Part shown: positions 8,615 to 16,336 of the stretch, piece after piece
How the letters are laid out: the number at the start of each line of letters is the position of its first letter
Numbering within the stretch: the stretch's first letter is position 1
DNA from: Paracoccaceae bacterium
GTDB taxonomy: Bacteria; Pseudomonadota; Alphaproteobacteria; Rhodobacterales; Rhodobacteraceae
DNA length: 41,789 bases
Assembly (NCBI GenBank): GCA_007695345.1
Contig: REDZ01000069.1
Location: 1 to 41,789, forward strand
Direction: 5' to 3'
Program-made: the position numbers and the translations under genes
The notes under the pieces: model-generated
Seen by the model: the letters and a program-made list of their open reading frames with translations, nothing else
Databases searched by the model: none
What the model was told of the DNA's origin: nothing

Positions 8615-8716
8615 CCGCCTGATCCCCCGCGCGCGCAGCCGGCCCGCCCACCCAACCCTCGCTGCGCGCCCTGACGGGCGCTTGCTTGCCGCCTGCGCGC
8701 GCGGGGGATCAGGCGG
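8615..8716. repeat. 24-bp perfect inverted repeat with nested hairpin between convergent genes
   Basis: The left arm at 8615-8638 (CCGCCTGATCCCCCGCGCGC then GCAG) is the exact reverse complement of the right arm at 8693-8716. The 54-bp spacer contains a further perfect stem, GCGCCC (8666-8671) and GGGCGC (8676-8681). The right arm covers the stop codon of the ABC exporter gene, and the left arm begins 2 bp after the DUF3422 stop. No T-tract follows either arm, so this may act as a bidirectional structural terminator or 3'-end mRNA protector. Confidence 0.8.
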
Positions 8717-10496
8717 CGCGGCCTGCGGTGAATTGCAGCCGCGCCAGCCGGGCATAGAGCCCGTTCTGCGCCACCAGTTCGTCATGCGTGCCGGTGGCGA
8801 CGATGCGCCCCTCATCCAGCACCACGATCCGGTCGGCCTGTTTGACCGTGGCCAGCCGATGGGCGATCACGATCATGGTGCGCCCGTCTGACAGCGTGTC
8901 CATCGCGCGCTGCACGGCGGCCTCGGATTCAGCATCCAGCGCCGAGGTTGCCTCATCCAGCAGCAGGATCGGCGCATCGCGCAGGATTGCGCGGGCGATG
9001 GCGATGCGCTGTTTCTGACCGCCCGACAGCAGCACCCCGCGCTCGCCCAGTTCGGTGGCATAGCCCTGCGGCAGCCGGGTCAGGAAATCGTCGGCGGCGG
9101 CGGCCCTGGCGGCGGCGACCACGTCATCATCACTGGCATCGGGCCGCCCGAAGCGGATATTTTCCATCGCCGAGGTCGCGAATATCGCCGGGTCCTGCGG
9201 CACCAGTGCCAGCGCCTGGCGGAAATCATGCCGGGCCATGTCACGCAGATCCACCCCGTCGATCCGCACGGCCCCGGCATCGGGGTCGTAATGGCGCATC
9301 AGCAATTGCAGCACAGTTGTCTTGCCTGCGCCCGAGGGGCCCACCAGCGCCACGGTCTCGCCGGGGCTGACATGCAGGCTGACATCGCTGAGCGAGGCCT
9401 GTTCGGGGCGCGCCGGGTAGGAAAAGCGCAGCTTGTCGAAGCGCACCTCGCCGCGTGTGGGGCGGGGCAGGGGCACGGGTGCGGGCGGGTCCTGCACACT
9501 GTCAGTCGCGGTCAGCAATTCGACCAGCCGTTCGGTCGCGCCCGCTGCGCGCTGCAATTCGGACCAGATTTCCGAAAGCGCTCCGACAGAGCCTGCGACA
9601 ATCACGGCATAGATCACGAATTGCGCCAGCTCGCCCGGTGACATGACGCCTGCCGCCACATCGCGCGCGCCGATCCAGAGCGTGCCGAGAATGCCCGCAA
9701 AGACAAGAAAGATTACGATGACGGTCAGTTGCGCGCGGGTGAAGATGCGTTTGCGCGCGACATCGAAACTCGTTTCGGTCACATCGTCAAAGGCGGCGCG
9801 GCTGGCGGCCTCATGCGTGTTGGCCTGCACGGTTTGCACGGCGCTCAGCGCCTCGGACGCATTTCCCGAGGACGCGGCGATCCAGTCCTGGTTCTCGCGG
9901 CTCAGCCGGCGCAGCTTGCGGCCCATCACGACAATGGGCACGATGATCGCAGGCACCATCAGCAGCACGAACCCCATCAGCTTGGCCGATGTCAGCCCGA
10001 GCAGGATCAGCCCGCCGATGAGCATGAGCGCATTGCGGAGCGCGATGGATACGGAGGACCCGATCACCGACTGGATCAGCGTGGTATCCGTGGTCAGCCG
10101 CGAGAGCACCTCGCCTGTCATCACGCGCTCGTAAAAGGCCGGGCTGCGCGAGATCACGCGCGCGAACAGCGCCTTGCGGATATCGGCCACGATGCGTTCG
10201 CCCAGCCTGGTAACGAAATAGTAGCGCAGCCCTGTGCCCAGCGCGAGCAGCATGGCCAGCCCGAAAGCGCCCGCGAAATACTGGTTGAGCAGGTGGAGTT
10301 CGCGGGCCTCGAACCCGTCGACGACGCGGCGCACGGCCAGAGGCAGGGCCAGTGTTATGGCAGCGGTCGACACAAGCGCCAGCATCGCCACCGCCAGCAG
10401 CAGCCGGTAAGGCCGGATAAAGGGCCACAACCCGCGCAGGGCACCGATGTTGCGGGATTTGGCGCGATCTTCGCGCGCGGCGGAGGTGTCGGTCAT
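8709..10496 (-). CDS. ABC exporter, fused permease and ATPase (MsbA/multidrug type)
   Basis: This 595-residue half-transporter has six predicted membrane segments in residues ~25-320 and a C-terminal nucleotide-binding domain. Walker A is VALVGPSGAGKTTVLQLL, the signature is LLSGGQKQRIAIARAI, Walker B is PILLLDEATSALD, and the switch histidine is in VIAHRLATV. It would act as a homodimer exporting a hydrophobic substrate. Family members include lipid flippases (MsbA) and drug exporters; the sequence does not separate these. It is flanked by lipid-modification genes (olsBA, pmtA), which would fit a lipid role, but that is inference. The stop lies within the right arm of the 8615-8716 inverted repeat. 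Confidence 0.88.
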   Translation of the reverse strand: MTDTSAAREDRAKSRNIGALRGLWPFIRPYRLLLAVAMLALVSTAAITLALPLAVRRVVDGFEARELHLLNQYFAGAFGLAMLLALGTGLRYYFVTRLGERIVADIRKALFARVISRSPAFYERVMTGEVLSRLTTDTTLIQSVIGSSVSIALRNALMLIGGLILLGLTSAKLMGFVLLMVPAIIVPIVVMGRKLRRLSRENQDWIAASSGNASEALSAVQTVQANTHEAASRAAFDDVTETSFDVARKRIFTRAQLTVIVIFLVFAGILGTLWIGARDVAAGVMSPGELAQFVIYAVIVAGSVGALSEIWSELQRAAGATERLVELLTATDSVQDPPAPVPLPRPTRGEVRFDKLRFSYPARPEQASLSDVSLHVSPGETVALVGPSGAGKTTVLQLLMRHYDPDAGAVRIDGVDLRDMARHDFRQALALVPQDPAIFATSAMENIRFGRPDASDDDVVAAARAAAADDFLTRLPQGYATELGERGVLLSGGQKQRIAIARAILRDAPILLLDEATSALDAESEAAVQRAMDTLSDGRTMIVIAHRLATVKQADRIVVLDEGRIVATGTHDELVAQNGLYARLARLQFTAGRAA

Positions 10497-10721
10497 GCAG
10501 TCGCGCTCTTGCAGCTATGCGACCGGTTTAGGCGAGGCGCGCGCGCGGGGCAAGCCCATCCGGGGCCTGTGGCCTTGCGCCGCAGGACCGGGCAACTGCG
10601 GCAGCGGGCAGGCGACGATGTTCGGGAGTGCCATGCTGGCGCAAGGCGATTGGCTGCACGGCGTCCTGCACTTTGCACCCGCTATAGGGGGAGGATCACA
10701 GTGCGGGACTTCTCAGCGATG

Positions 10722-11339
10722 TCAGGCCGTCTTTTCCAGACGCAGATAGGTGAAGAGCCCAAGTGCCGTCAGCGGCGTTTCCTCGGCGAGAGACAGCTCC
10801 TGCACGCCCATGACGCGATCCTTGGGGAAATTCGAATGCCAGCCGATCCAGTTGGCCAGAGGTGCGAATTTACGCTCCAGCCAGGCCAGCCATCCCTCTT
10901 CGCGGGCGAAATGATTGACCAGCAGGATCTGCCCGCCGGGTTTGCACACGCGCGCCATCTCGGCCATGACCTGTTCGGGGTCGGGCACGACCGAGATCAG
11001 ATGCATGGCGACCACGATATCGAAACTGGCATCGGGGAAATCCAGGTGCCGCGCATCCATCTGGCGCAGATCGCGCACATGGGTCAGCTTTTCCTCATCC
11101 ACCTTGGCGCGGGCGCGCGCCAGCATCTCGTCGGAAAAATCGATGCCGGTCACCTCAACCTCGGGGGCGTAATAGGGCAGCGCAAGCCCGGTGCCCACGC
11201 CCACTTCCAGCACGCGCCCGCCGGTCTGGTTGACGACGCGGGTTGCGTGACGCCGCCCGGTATTGGTGATGCGGCCAAAGGTCATGTCATAAATGGGGGC
11301 CCAGCGGCGATAGCTGGAGGTGATGGATTCGGGTTTCAC
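10722..11339 (-). CDS. pmtA: Phosphatidylethanolamine N-methyltransferase (Rhodobacter type)
   Basis: PmtA uses S-adenosylmethionine to methylate phosphatidylethanolamine three times to phosphatidylcholine at the inner face of the membrane. The product is 205 residues, close to the known rhodobacterial enzyme. The SAM-binding glycine motif is GGRVLEVGVGTGLALPYY; motif II is VTGIDFSDEMLARA; later motifs are MDARHLDFPDASFDIVVAMH and CKPGGQILLVNHF. The GTG at 11339 was chosen because AGAGG lies 8 nt upstream and the protein then begins VKPESITSSYRRWAPIYD as in relatives; a longer in-frame extension to 11423 would read through the upstream palindrome. That palindrome (11383-11399) is a likely operator. 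Confidence 0.87.
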   Translation of the reverse strand: MKPESITSSYRRWAPIYDMTFGRITNTGRRHATRVVNQTGGRVLEVGVGTGLALPYYAPEVEVTGIDFSDEMLARARAKVDEEKLTHVRDLRQMDARHLDFPDASFDIVVAMHLISVVPDPEQVMAEMARVCKPGGQILLVNHFAREEGWLAWLERKFAPLANWIGWHSNFPKDRVMGVQELSLAEETPLTALGLFTYLRLEKTA

Positions 11340-11382
11340 GACAGAGCCTCTTTGCGGTGGGTCCGGACTGTCCTGCGCGTTT

Positions 11383-11399
11383 ATTGACTGCCAGTCAAT
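11383..11399. promoter_or_regulatory. Perfect 17-bp palindrome, operator candidate for pmtA
   Basis: The sequence ATTGACTG-C-CAGTCAAT has eight of eight complementary pairs. It is centred about 52 bp upstream of the pmtA GTG start and downstream of the IscA-type gene's stop. TTGACT on the pmtA strand within it could double as a -35 element. The form (TTGACTG half-sites) resembles operators of TetR-family repressors; the regulator itself is not in this window. Confidence 0.6.
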
Positions 11400-11452
11400 G
11401 AAACTTGCGGTCGGGGCGCGCAAAATCTTCGTGAGGGACGGACGCGCAATGC

Positions 11453-11785
11453 CTACATCGAGAAACTTATGCCGCAGCCGCAGCTTGACGAGGCATTGGG
11501 ATTGTTGATCACGAAGCGCGCGCCGATCAGTTCCTCGGTAAAATCGATCACGGCATTTTCCAGAAACGGTAGCGAGATAGGATCAACCAGCACTTTCTGT
11601 CCCGCCTTTTCCAGCACCAGATCATCGGCCGCAGGGTCATCAAAGCGGATGTCATACTGAAACCCGGAACAGCCCCCGCCATCGACTGCAACGCGCAGAG
11701 CCTTGACCTCGCCACTCTCCTGAGCGATCTCTGCAAGGCGCTGGAAGGCCCGGTCACTGACACGCGGGGGCAGGGTGATGGACAT
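11453..11785 (-). CDS. A-type iron-sulfur cluster carrier (IscA/ErpA/HesB family)
   Basis: This 110-residue protein delivers or assembles Fe-S clusters on client proteins in the cytoplasm. The three conserved cysteines of the family are present: one in DGGGCSGFQYDIRFDD and two in the C-terminal SSSCGCGISFSM. The opening MSITLPPRVSDRAFQRLAEI is typical of the ErpA-like alphaproteobacterial group. The ATG is at 11785. It is divergent from dgt with a 78-bp gap holding AT-rich TATA-like blocks on both strands (11796-11828), probably two back-to-back promoters. The sequence does not distinguish ErpA from IscA with certainty. Confidence 0.87.
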   Translation of the reverse strand: MSITLPPRVSDRAFQRLAEIAQESGEVKALRVAVDGGGCSGFQYDIRFDDPAADDLVLEKAGQKVLVDPISLPFLENAVIDFTEELIGARFVINNPNASSSCGCGISFSM

Positions 11786-11863
11786 GATGGCTTGCCTTAT
11801 ATCCGAGTGCTTTCCTCTGATATAGGGCGGGCTGCGCCGATGGGCAAGACGAAGGGGAGGAAG

Positions 11864-13117
11864 ATGCTGCAGCCTTATGCCACACGGCCCGAGGAGTCGC
11901 GCGGGCGTCTGCATGTGGAGGCGATGAGCACCTTCCGCTCGCCCTTTCAGCGAGATCGCGACCGGATCATCCATTCCTCGGCCTTTCGGCGGCTGAAACA
12001 CAAGACACAGGTCTTTATCGAGCATGAAGGGGATTATTACCGCACACGGCTGACCCATTCGATCGAGGTGGCGCAGGTGGCGCGCACTCTGGCCGGCGCT
12101 TTGGGGCTGAACACCGATCTGGCCGAGGCCATCGCGCTGGCGCATGATCTGGGCCATCCGCCATTCGGCCATACCGGCGAAGAAGCGTTGGAGCGGTTGA
12201 TGGCGCCTTATGGCGGGTTCGACCACAATGCGCAGGCGCTGCGGATCGTCACGGCATTGGAGCGTCATTATGCGGATTTCGACGGGCTGAACCTGACATG
12301 GGAAACGCTGGAGGGGATTGCCAAGCATAACGGTCCGGTCACCGATGCGGCGGGGCGCCCGCTGAAAGGCGACGCGCTGCCCTATGCGCTGGTCGAGTGC
12401 AATGCCGCCTTCGATCTGGAGCTGTCGGGCTATGCCAGCGCCGAGGCGCAGGTGGCCGCGATTGCAGATGATATCGCCTATAACCATCACGATCTGCATG
12501 ACGGGCTGCGATCGGGCCTGTTCACCGAGGCCGATCTGATGGAATTGCCGATCACCGGCCCCGCCTTTGCCGAGGTGGACCGCCTTTATCCGGGGCTGGA
12601 GGTGATGCGCCGTCGCCACGAGGCACTGCGCCGCGTCTTTGGCGCGATGGTCGAGGATGTGCTGCTGGTGGCTGGCACGCGGCTGGGACCTGCAAATCTG
12701 TCCCATGCACAGGATATCCGCGATCTGGGCGTCACGATCATCCGCTTTTCCGACCGGCTGTTTCGCGAGTTGAAGGTGATCCGGCAGTTCCTGTTCACGC
12801 GGATGTATCGCGCGCCAACTGTGGTCGAGATGCGCGCGCGGGTGACGGCAATGGTCAATGACCTGTTCCCGCTGTTCATGGCGCGGCCCGAGTTGCTGCC
12901 TGCCGAATGGCGCCGAGATGTCGAGGCTGCGCGCGACGAGACAGCGCTTGCGCGGATCGTTGCGGATTATGTGGCGGGGATGACGGACCGTTTCGCGATT
13001 GGCGAGCATGCGCGGCTGACCGGGGCGGGGGGGCGCCCCTTGCCCCCCATCGAGGGGGGCGCGGGGCGCGGCGCTGGCGCGCCGGGGCCACGGACGCGGG
13101 CCGGGGGCGCAGGGTGA
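11864..13117 (+). CDS. dgt: Deoxyguanosinetriphosphate triphosphohydrolase-like protein
   Basis: This HD-domain enzyme of about 417 residues hydrolyses dGTP or other dNTPs to the deoxynucleoside and tripolyphosphate. Metal ligands sit in RTRLTHSIEVAQVAR and LAHDLGHPPFGHTGEE, and the later aspartate in AIADDIAYNHHDLHDG. FQRDRDRIIHSSAFRRLKHKTQV is the conserved N-terminal block. The ATG at 11864 follows a GGGGAGG ribosome site; an in-frame ATG at 11839 is an alternative. The last ~33 residues (after HARLTG) are a glycine-, proline- and arginine-rich tail encoded by DNA full of GC hairpins (13030-13060) and look unlike the family C-terminus, as if intergenic repeat sequence had been captured. 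Confidence 0.88.
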   Translation: MLQPYATRPEESRGRLHVEAMSTFRSPFQRDRDRIIHSSAFRRLKHKTQVFIEHEGDYYRTRLTHSIEVAQVARTLAGALGLNTDLAEAIALAHDLGHPPFGHTGEEALERLMAPYGGFDHNAQALRIVTALERHYADFDGLNLTWETLEGIAKHNGPVTDAAGRPLKGDALPYALVECNAAFDLELSGYASAEAQVAAIADDIAYNHHDLHDGLRSGLFTEADLMELPITGPAFAEVDRLYPGLEVMRRRHEALRRVFGAMVEDVLLVAGTRLGPANLSHAQDIRDLGVTIIRFSDRLFRELKVIRQFLFTRMYRAPTVVEMRARVTAMVNDLFPLFMARPELLPAEWRRDVEAARDETALARIVADYVAGMTDRFAIGEHARLTGAGGRPLPPIEGGAGRGAGAPGPRTRAGGAG

Positions 13118-13126
13118 GACGGTGTG

Positions 13127-13190
13127 TGGGGCGCTGCCCCGTCCGGCCAGGGCCGGACTCCCCGGGATATTTTTGCAAAGATGAAATCAG
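13127..13190 (+). repeat. Candidate Rhodobacterales intergenic repeat element
   Basis: The stretch contains a short palindrome GGGGCGCTGCCCC, a hairpin TCCGGCCAGGGCCGGA, then CCCCGGGATATTTTTGCAAA and GATGAA. From memory, this GC-palindrome plus GGGATATTTTT-type tail recurs between genes in many Rhodobacterales genomes. It lies between dgt and the PLP-enzyme gene and directly precedes the latter's ribosome site. I see only one full copy in this window; a related GC palindrome is at 21052-21101 without the AT-rich tail. Confidence 0.5.
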
Positions 13191-13201
13191 GAGTGCAGTG
13201 A

Positions 13202-14380
13202 ATGTCTGAGCGATCAAGCCTTGTGCGGCGCATGCCCTGGCCGGAAAGCGCCTCGCGCCCTGTGGGCACACCGATCCAGCCCTCGGTGGTCTATGCCTCG
13301 CCCGATCCCGATACGCTTGATGCGCAATATGAGGGGCGGGTTGCGGGCTATGCCTATGCGCGCGAAGGGCATCCCAATGCCGATGTGCTGGCGCGCAAGA
13401 TCGACCAGATGGAAGGGGCCGAGGGAGGGCTGGTGCTGGGGTCGGGCATGGCAGCGGTTGCGGCGGTGCTGATGGGGCTGTGCAAGTCGGGCGATCATGT
13501 GCTGGGGGGAGATCAGCTATATGGCCGGTCGCTGCGGCTGATGCGGGAGGATCTGCCGCGCTTTGGCGTGGCGACATCGCTGGCCGATCCGACCGATCTG
13601 GCTGCATTCGAGGCCGCCATCCGCCCCGAGACGCGGTTGATCCTGCTGGAGGTTGTGTCGAACCCGACGCTGCGGGTGGCCGATATTGCCGGGATTGCGG
13701 CGCTGGCGCGGGCGCGCGGCATCTGGCTTGTGATCGACAATACCTTTACCACCCCGCGCGGGTTTCGGCCATTTGAGCATGGCGCCGATATCGTGATCCA
13801 CTCCGTTACCAAGATCCTGGCCGGCCATTCGGATGCCACGCTGGGGTATGTTGCGGCGCGCGACGAAGGCCTGATGACGCCGATTTACGATTTTGCGGTC
13901 ACGACGGGCATGACTCCCAGCCCGTTTGATTGCTGGCTGGCCGAGCGGGGGCTTTATTCCTTCGAGTTGCGTTATGACCGTGCCGAGGCGAATGCCGAGG
14001 CGCTGGCGGCGCATCTGGCGGGGCTGGCGGGGGTGACGCGGGTGTTGTATCCGACGCGGCCTGACCATCCTGACCATAACCGTGCGCATACTTTGCTGGG
14101 CAGGCGCGGTGGGCATATGGTCAGCTTCGAGATTGCGGGCGGGCGCGCGGCCGCCAATCGGCTGACACGGGCCGCGCCTGATATCGCCTTTGCGCCCACG
14201 CTGGGGGACATCGGCACGACGCTGTCGCATCCGGCCAGTTCGTCGCACCGGGGGCTGGGCGCGGAAGCGCGTGCGGATTTGGGCATCAGCGAAGGGTTTT
14301 TCCGCGTCTCGGTCGGGGTGGAGGATGTCGCGCTTCTGTGCCGCGAGTTCGAGGCGGCCATTGCGGCCAGTCAGGCCTGA
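13202..14380 (+). CDS. Cys/Met-metabolism PLP-dependent enzyme (cystathionine gamma-synthase/beta-lyase family)
   Basis: This 392-residue fold-type I PLP enzyme belongs to the cystathionine family of sulfur amino acid metabolism. Markers are GYAYAREGHPNADVLARKI, LGSGMAAVAAVLMGL, the PLP-contacting tyrosine in GGDQLYGRSLRLM, DNTFTTPRGFRPFEHGAD, and the Schiff-base lysine in VIHSVTKILAGHSDATLGYV. The C-terminus has the substrate-binding TLSHPASSSHRGL and RVSVGVED. A strong AGGAG ribosome site precedes the ATG at 13202. Whether it acts as a gamma-synthase, beta-lyase or gamma-lyase cannot be told from sequence. It stands alone, with the decayed frc-like genes downstream. Confidence 0.87.
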   Translation: MSERSSLVRRMPWPESASRPVGTPIQPSVVYASPDPDTLDAQYEGRVAGYAYAREGHPNADVLARKIDQMEGAEGGLVLGSGMAAVAAVLMGLCKSGDHVLGGDQLYGRSLRLMREDLPRFGVATSLADPTDLAAFEAAIRPETRLILLEVVSNPTLRVADIAGIAALARARGIWLVIDNTFTTPRGFRPFEHGADIVIHSVTKILAGHSDATLGYVAARDEGLMTPIYDFAVTTGMTPSPFDCWLAERGLYSFELRYDRAEANAEALAAHLAGLAGVTRVLYPTRPDHPDHNRAHTLLGRRGGHMVSFEIAGGRAAANRLTRAAPDIAFAPTLGDIGTTLSHPASSSHRGLGAEARADLGISEGFFRVSVGVEDVALLCREFEAAIAASQA

Positions 14381-14423
14381 CGGGACGGGTGGGCGCTGAA
14401 CGCGTCGGGGACAGGCCGCCCCC

Positions 14424-14603
14424 TTGCCGATCATCCTGATCAGCCACACCATGCCCCATGTCTTTGACGTGGCGGAGCGTGACCATCGTCACCGGCTGGG
14501 GCGCAGGCCATGCGTGGTCCGGCCCGACGATTGCAGGATGTCGGATGATGTTGCCATGATGACCGGGGCCATGCGGGCCGATGAGGTTCCGAAATCAGCC
14601 TGA
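14424..14603 (+). pseudogene. 3' fragment of a sugar ABC transporter ATPase gene (frcA-like)
   Basis: A 59-codon open stretch ending in TGA at 14601-14603 encodes the C-terminal end of a ribose/fructose-type ABC ATPase: LPIILISHTMPHVFDVAERD, then HRLGRRPCVVRPDD and MSDDVAMMTGAMRADEVPKS. ISH-(N/T)-MPHVF is the switch-histidine segment of this subfamily, and VAMMTGA is its usual closing block. No Walker A, signature or Walker B precedes it, and there is no start codon with a ribosome site. The intact gene would encode about 260 residues, so roughly three quarters is missing. It is followed in the same direction by a decayed kinase gene, matching the frcA-frcK order known from Sinorhizobium. Confidence 0.75.
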
Positions 14604-14636
14604 CATGGGATGAAGACGGACCCGACCAGGGATATA

Positions 14637-14663
14637 GCGCCCGATCCGCGTCGGATCGGGCGC
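14637..14663. repeat. Perfect hairpin between the two gene remnants
   Basis: GCGCCCGATCCG (14637-14648) pairs exactly with CGGATCGGGCGC (14652-14663) across a three-base loop. It lies 33 bp after the stop of the frcA fragment and just before the kinase remnant. There is no T-tract, so it may be an old terminator or attenuation hairpin of the former operon. Confidence 0.65.
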
Positions 14664-14672
14664 CCGCCCTAG

Positions 14673-15240
14673 CCGCCGGGTCGGCGCAAGGTTGTCGCGT
14701 TTGCCGGACCGCCAGGGTCGGGAACATCGTCGCTGGCGGCAGAGGGGGTGGCGGCGCTGAACCACCCGCGAGCGGGGCAGTCGGTGCTGGTGCCGATGGA
14801 CGGGTTTCATCTGACAATGCCATGCCCGATCATGCCGGGCTACGCGCGATCAAGGGCGCGTCCCGGACATTCGATCTGGCCGGTTTCATCGCCAAATTGC
14901 GTGAACCTGGCGCGGCGGGTCACGCCGGGCGCTTTCCGGTCTTTGATCGCCACACGGATTGCATTGTGCCGGATGCAGGCCGTGTCAGCGCCGATGCCGC
15001 GATCATTTTGGTCGAAGGCAAGTATCTGCTGCTGACCAAGGCCCTCTTGGTCAGGGCTGCGCGTTGTCACCGATGCCAGCGTCCTGCTGCGTCCGAGGGC
15101 TGCAGTGCTGGCTGATGGCGTGCTGGACATCGCTGGGGCTGAGACGGGATGAGGCGCATCGCAACACCCATGACACTGATCTGGTCAATGCCCGCCATGT
15201 GCTGGACAACAGCCGCGCAGCCGATCTGACATTTGCCCTG
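14673..15240 (+). pseudogene. Frameshifted P-loop kinase of the frcK / uridine kinase-like family
   Basis: Pieces of one protein can be read in order through three frame changes. Frame one (from 14673) gives RRKVVAFAGPPGSGTSSLAA and VLVPMDGFHL; a lost base near 14813 breaks it. The next frame gives DHAGLRAIKGASRTFDLAGF, GRFPVFDRHTDCIVPDAGRV and IILVEGKYLLL; a second break is near 15044, after which WSGLRVVTDASVLLRP is read. A third near 15125 leads to LRRDEAHRNTHDTDLVNARH and VLDNSRAADL. The Walker A lysine (GSGKS expected) is threonine here, so even a repaired frame would probably be inactive. The family phosphorylates nucleosides or sugars; FrcK of fructose operons is the best match by context. 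Confidence 0.75.
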
Positions 15241-15283
15241 TGTGCCGCCGAGGAGGGCAGCCTGACGACCTGCGCCAAGAAAA

Positions 15284-15309
15284 CGGGGTGGCCCGTTCAG
15301 GCCACCCCG
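15284..15309 (-). terminator. Rho-independent terminator after tctC
   Basis: A perfect 10-bp stem, CGGGGTGGCC (15284-15293) with GGCCACCCCG (15300-15309), has a six-base loop. On the minus strand it is followed by TTTTCTTGG and lies 27 bp beyond the tctC stop, the expected place and orientation for the end of the tctBAC transcript. Confidence 0.8.
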
Positions 15310-15335
15310 CCAAGGTTTGCACAACAGAGCGCGGC

Positions 15336-16274
15336 TTAGTCGGCCATGACCTCTTCGGTCGCGGCGCGCACGCGGCGCACATTGTCTTCCATCTGCTCCT
15401 GATCGTAATAGACGACGGGGAAGAAGGTGTTGCCCTCGGTCGTCTCGATGAAGCGCTCATCCTGGCTGGCGAATTCCGCCGCTTCCATCAGACGGTCCTT
15501 CACATCCTCTGGCACACCTTGCGGAACGATGATCGCACGCCAGTCCTCGATGGAATAGTCATAGCCCAGTTCCATCAGCGTGGGCACATCGGGGTAGAAG
15601 GGGCTACGCTCTGCCGACAGAAACGCCGCGATGACCATTTCACCCGTAGGCGTGTATTGCGCATGGGTGCCGCCCGAATAGGCAAAATCCACTTCCTGGC
15701 CCAGCACCAGCGGTGCCATCCCGCCGCCGCCGCCCGTGGGCACGATGGCCAGATCAAGTCCTTCTGCCTCGGCCACGCGTTCGATGATGGCCTGGTCCAG
15801 CGCGGTCTGCTGGGCATAGGTCATCGGATTCTCGCGGCCGTACTCGATGATCTCGTCAAAAGTCTCGAACGGCTGCTCTGCCGATGTGACGAGTGCGTTC
15901 TGCCCCAGCGCCAGTGCTGCCAGATATTCGAAATCGTCGATCTCGTATTCCACATCGGTGATGATGGGCGTAAAGGTCAGTGCCGTGGTGCCGCCGAACA
16001 GAAAGCGGTAGCCATCGGGCTCGGCATTGGCGAGGTTGGTAAAGGCCACGGCACTGCCCGCGCCAGGTTCGTTGACCACATTGACCGGCTGGCCAAGATA
16101 GTCTTCCATCACATTGGCCAGAACGCGGCCCTGGATATCAGTAGAGCCGCCGGGCGCGAAGCCGATGACCATGGTCACCGGGCGTTCGGGCCATTCATCG
16201 GCCACAACCGGGCCTGCAACGACAGCACTCAGCGCGAGGGCCGAGGCGGCGACAAGATATTTGCGTGACGTCAT
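15336..16274 (-). CDS. Tripartite tricarboxylate transporter substrate-binding protein (TctC family)
   Basis: This 312-residue periplasmic binding protein captures a carboxylate and hands it to the TctAB permease. A signal peptide is clear (MTSRKYLVAASALALSAVVA then GPVVA, cleaved before DEWPERPVT). The family signature is PVTMVIGFAPGGSTDIQGRV, followed by GQPVNVVNEPGAGSAVAF and GYRFLFGGTTALTF. The ATG at 16274 follows GGGAGAC. It is the last gene of the tct operon, 229 bp after tctA, a gap with a small hairpin at 16322-16336. The substrate is not predictable from sequence; TctC paralogues bind many organic acids. Confidence 0.88.
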   Translation of the reverse strand: MTSRKYLVAASALALSAVVAGPVVADEWPERPVTMVIGFAPGGSTDIQGRVLANVMEDYLGQPVNVVNEPGAGSAVAFTNLANAEPDGYRFLFGGTTALTFTPIITDVEYEIDDFEYLAALALGQNALVTSAEQPFETFDEIIEYGRENPMTYAQQTALDQAIIERVAEAEGLDLAIVPTGGGGGMAPLVLGQEVDFAYSGGTHAQYTPTGEMVIAAFLSAERSPFYPDVPTLMELGYDYSIEDWRAIIVPQGVPEDVKDRLMEAAEFASQDERFIETTEGNTFFPVVYYDQEQMEDNVRRVRAATEEVMAD

Positions 16275-16321
16275 GATAGTCTCCCATATAACGGACGATA
16301 CGATTGCGCCGCAGTCGTGGA

Positions 16322-16336
16322 GGGGCGATGCGCCCC
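16322..16336. other. Intercistronic hairpin between tctA and tctC
   Basis: GGGGCG (16322-16327) and CGCCCC (16331-16336) form a 6-bp GC stem with loop ATG in the 229-bp gap upstream of tctC. Such hairpins often stabilise the 5' end of the mRNA for the binding protein, which is needed in excess over the permease; that role is inference. Confidence 0.4.

Noticed and set aside
11453-13009. 518-codon minus-strand frame including the IscA-type gene
   Set aside because: Only the last 110 codons are real; the upstream part is the shadow of dgt on the other strand.
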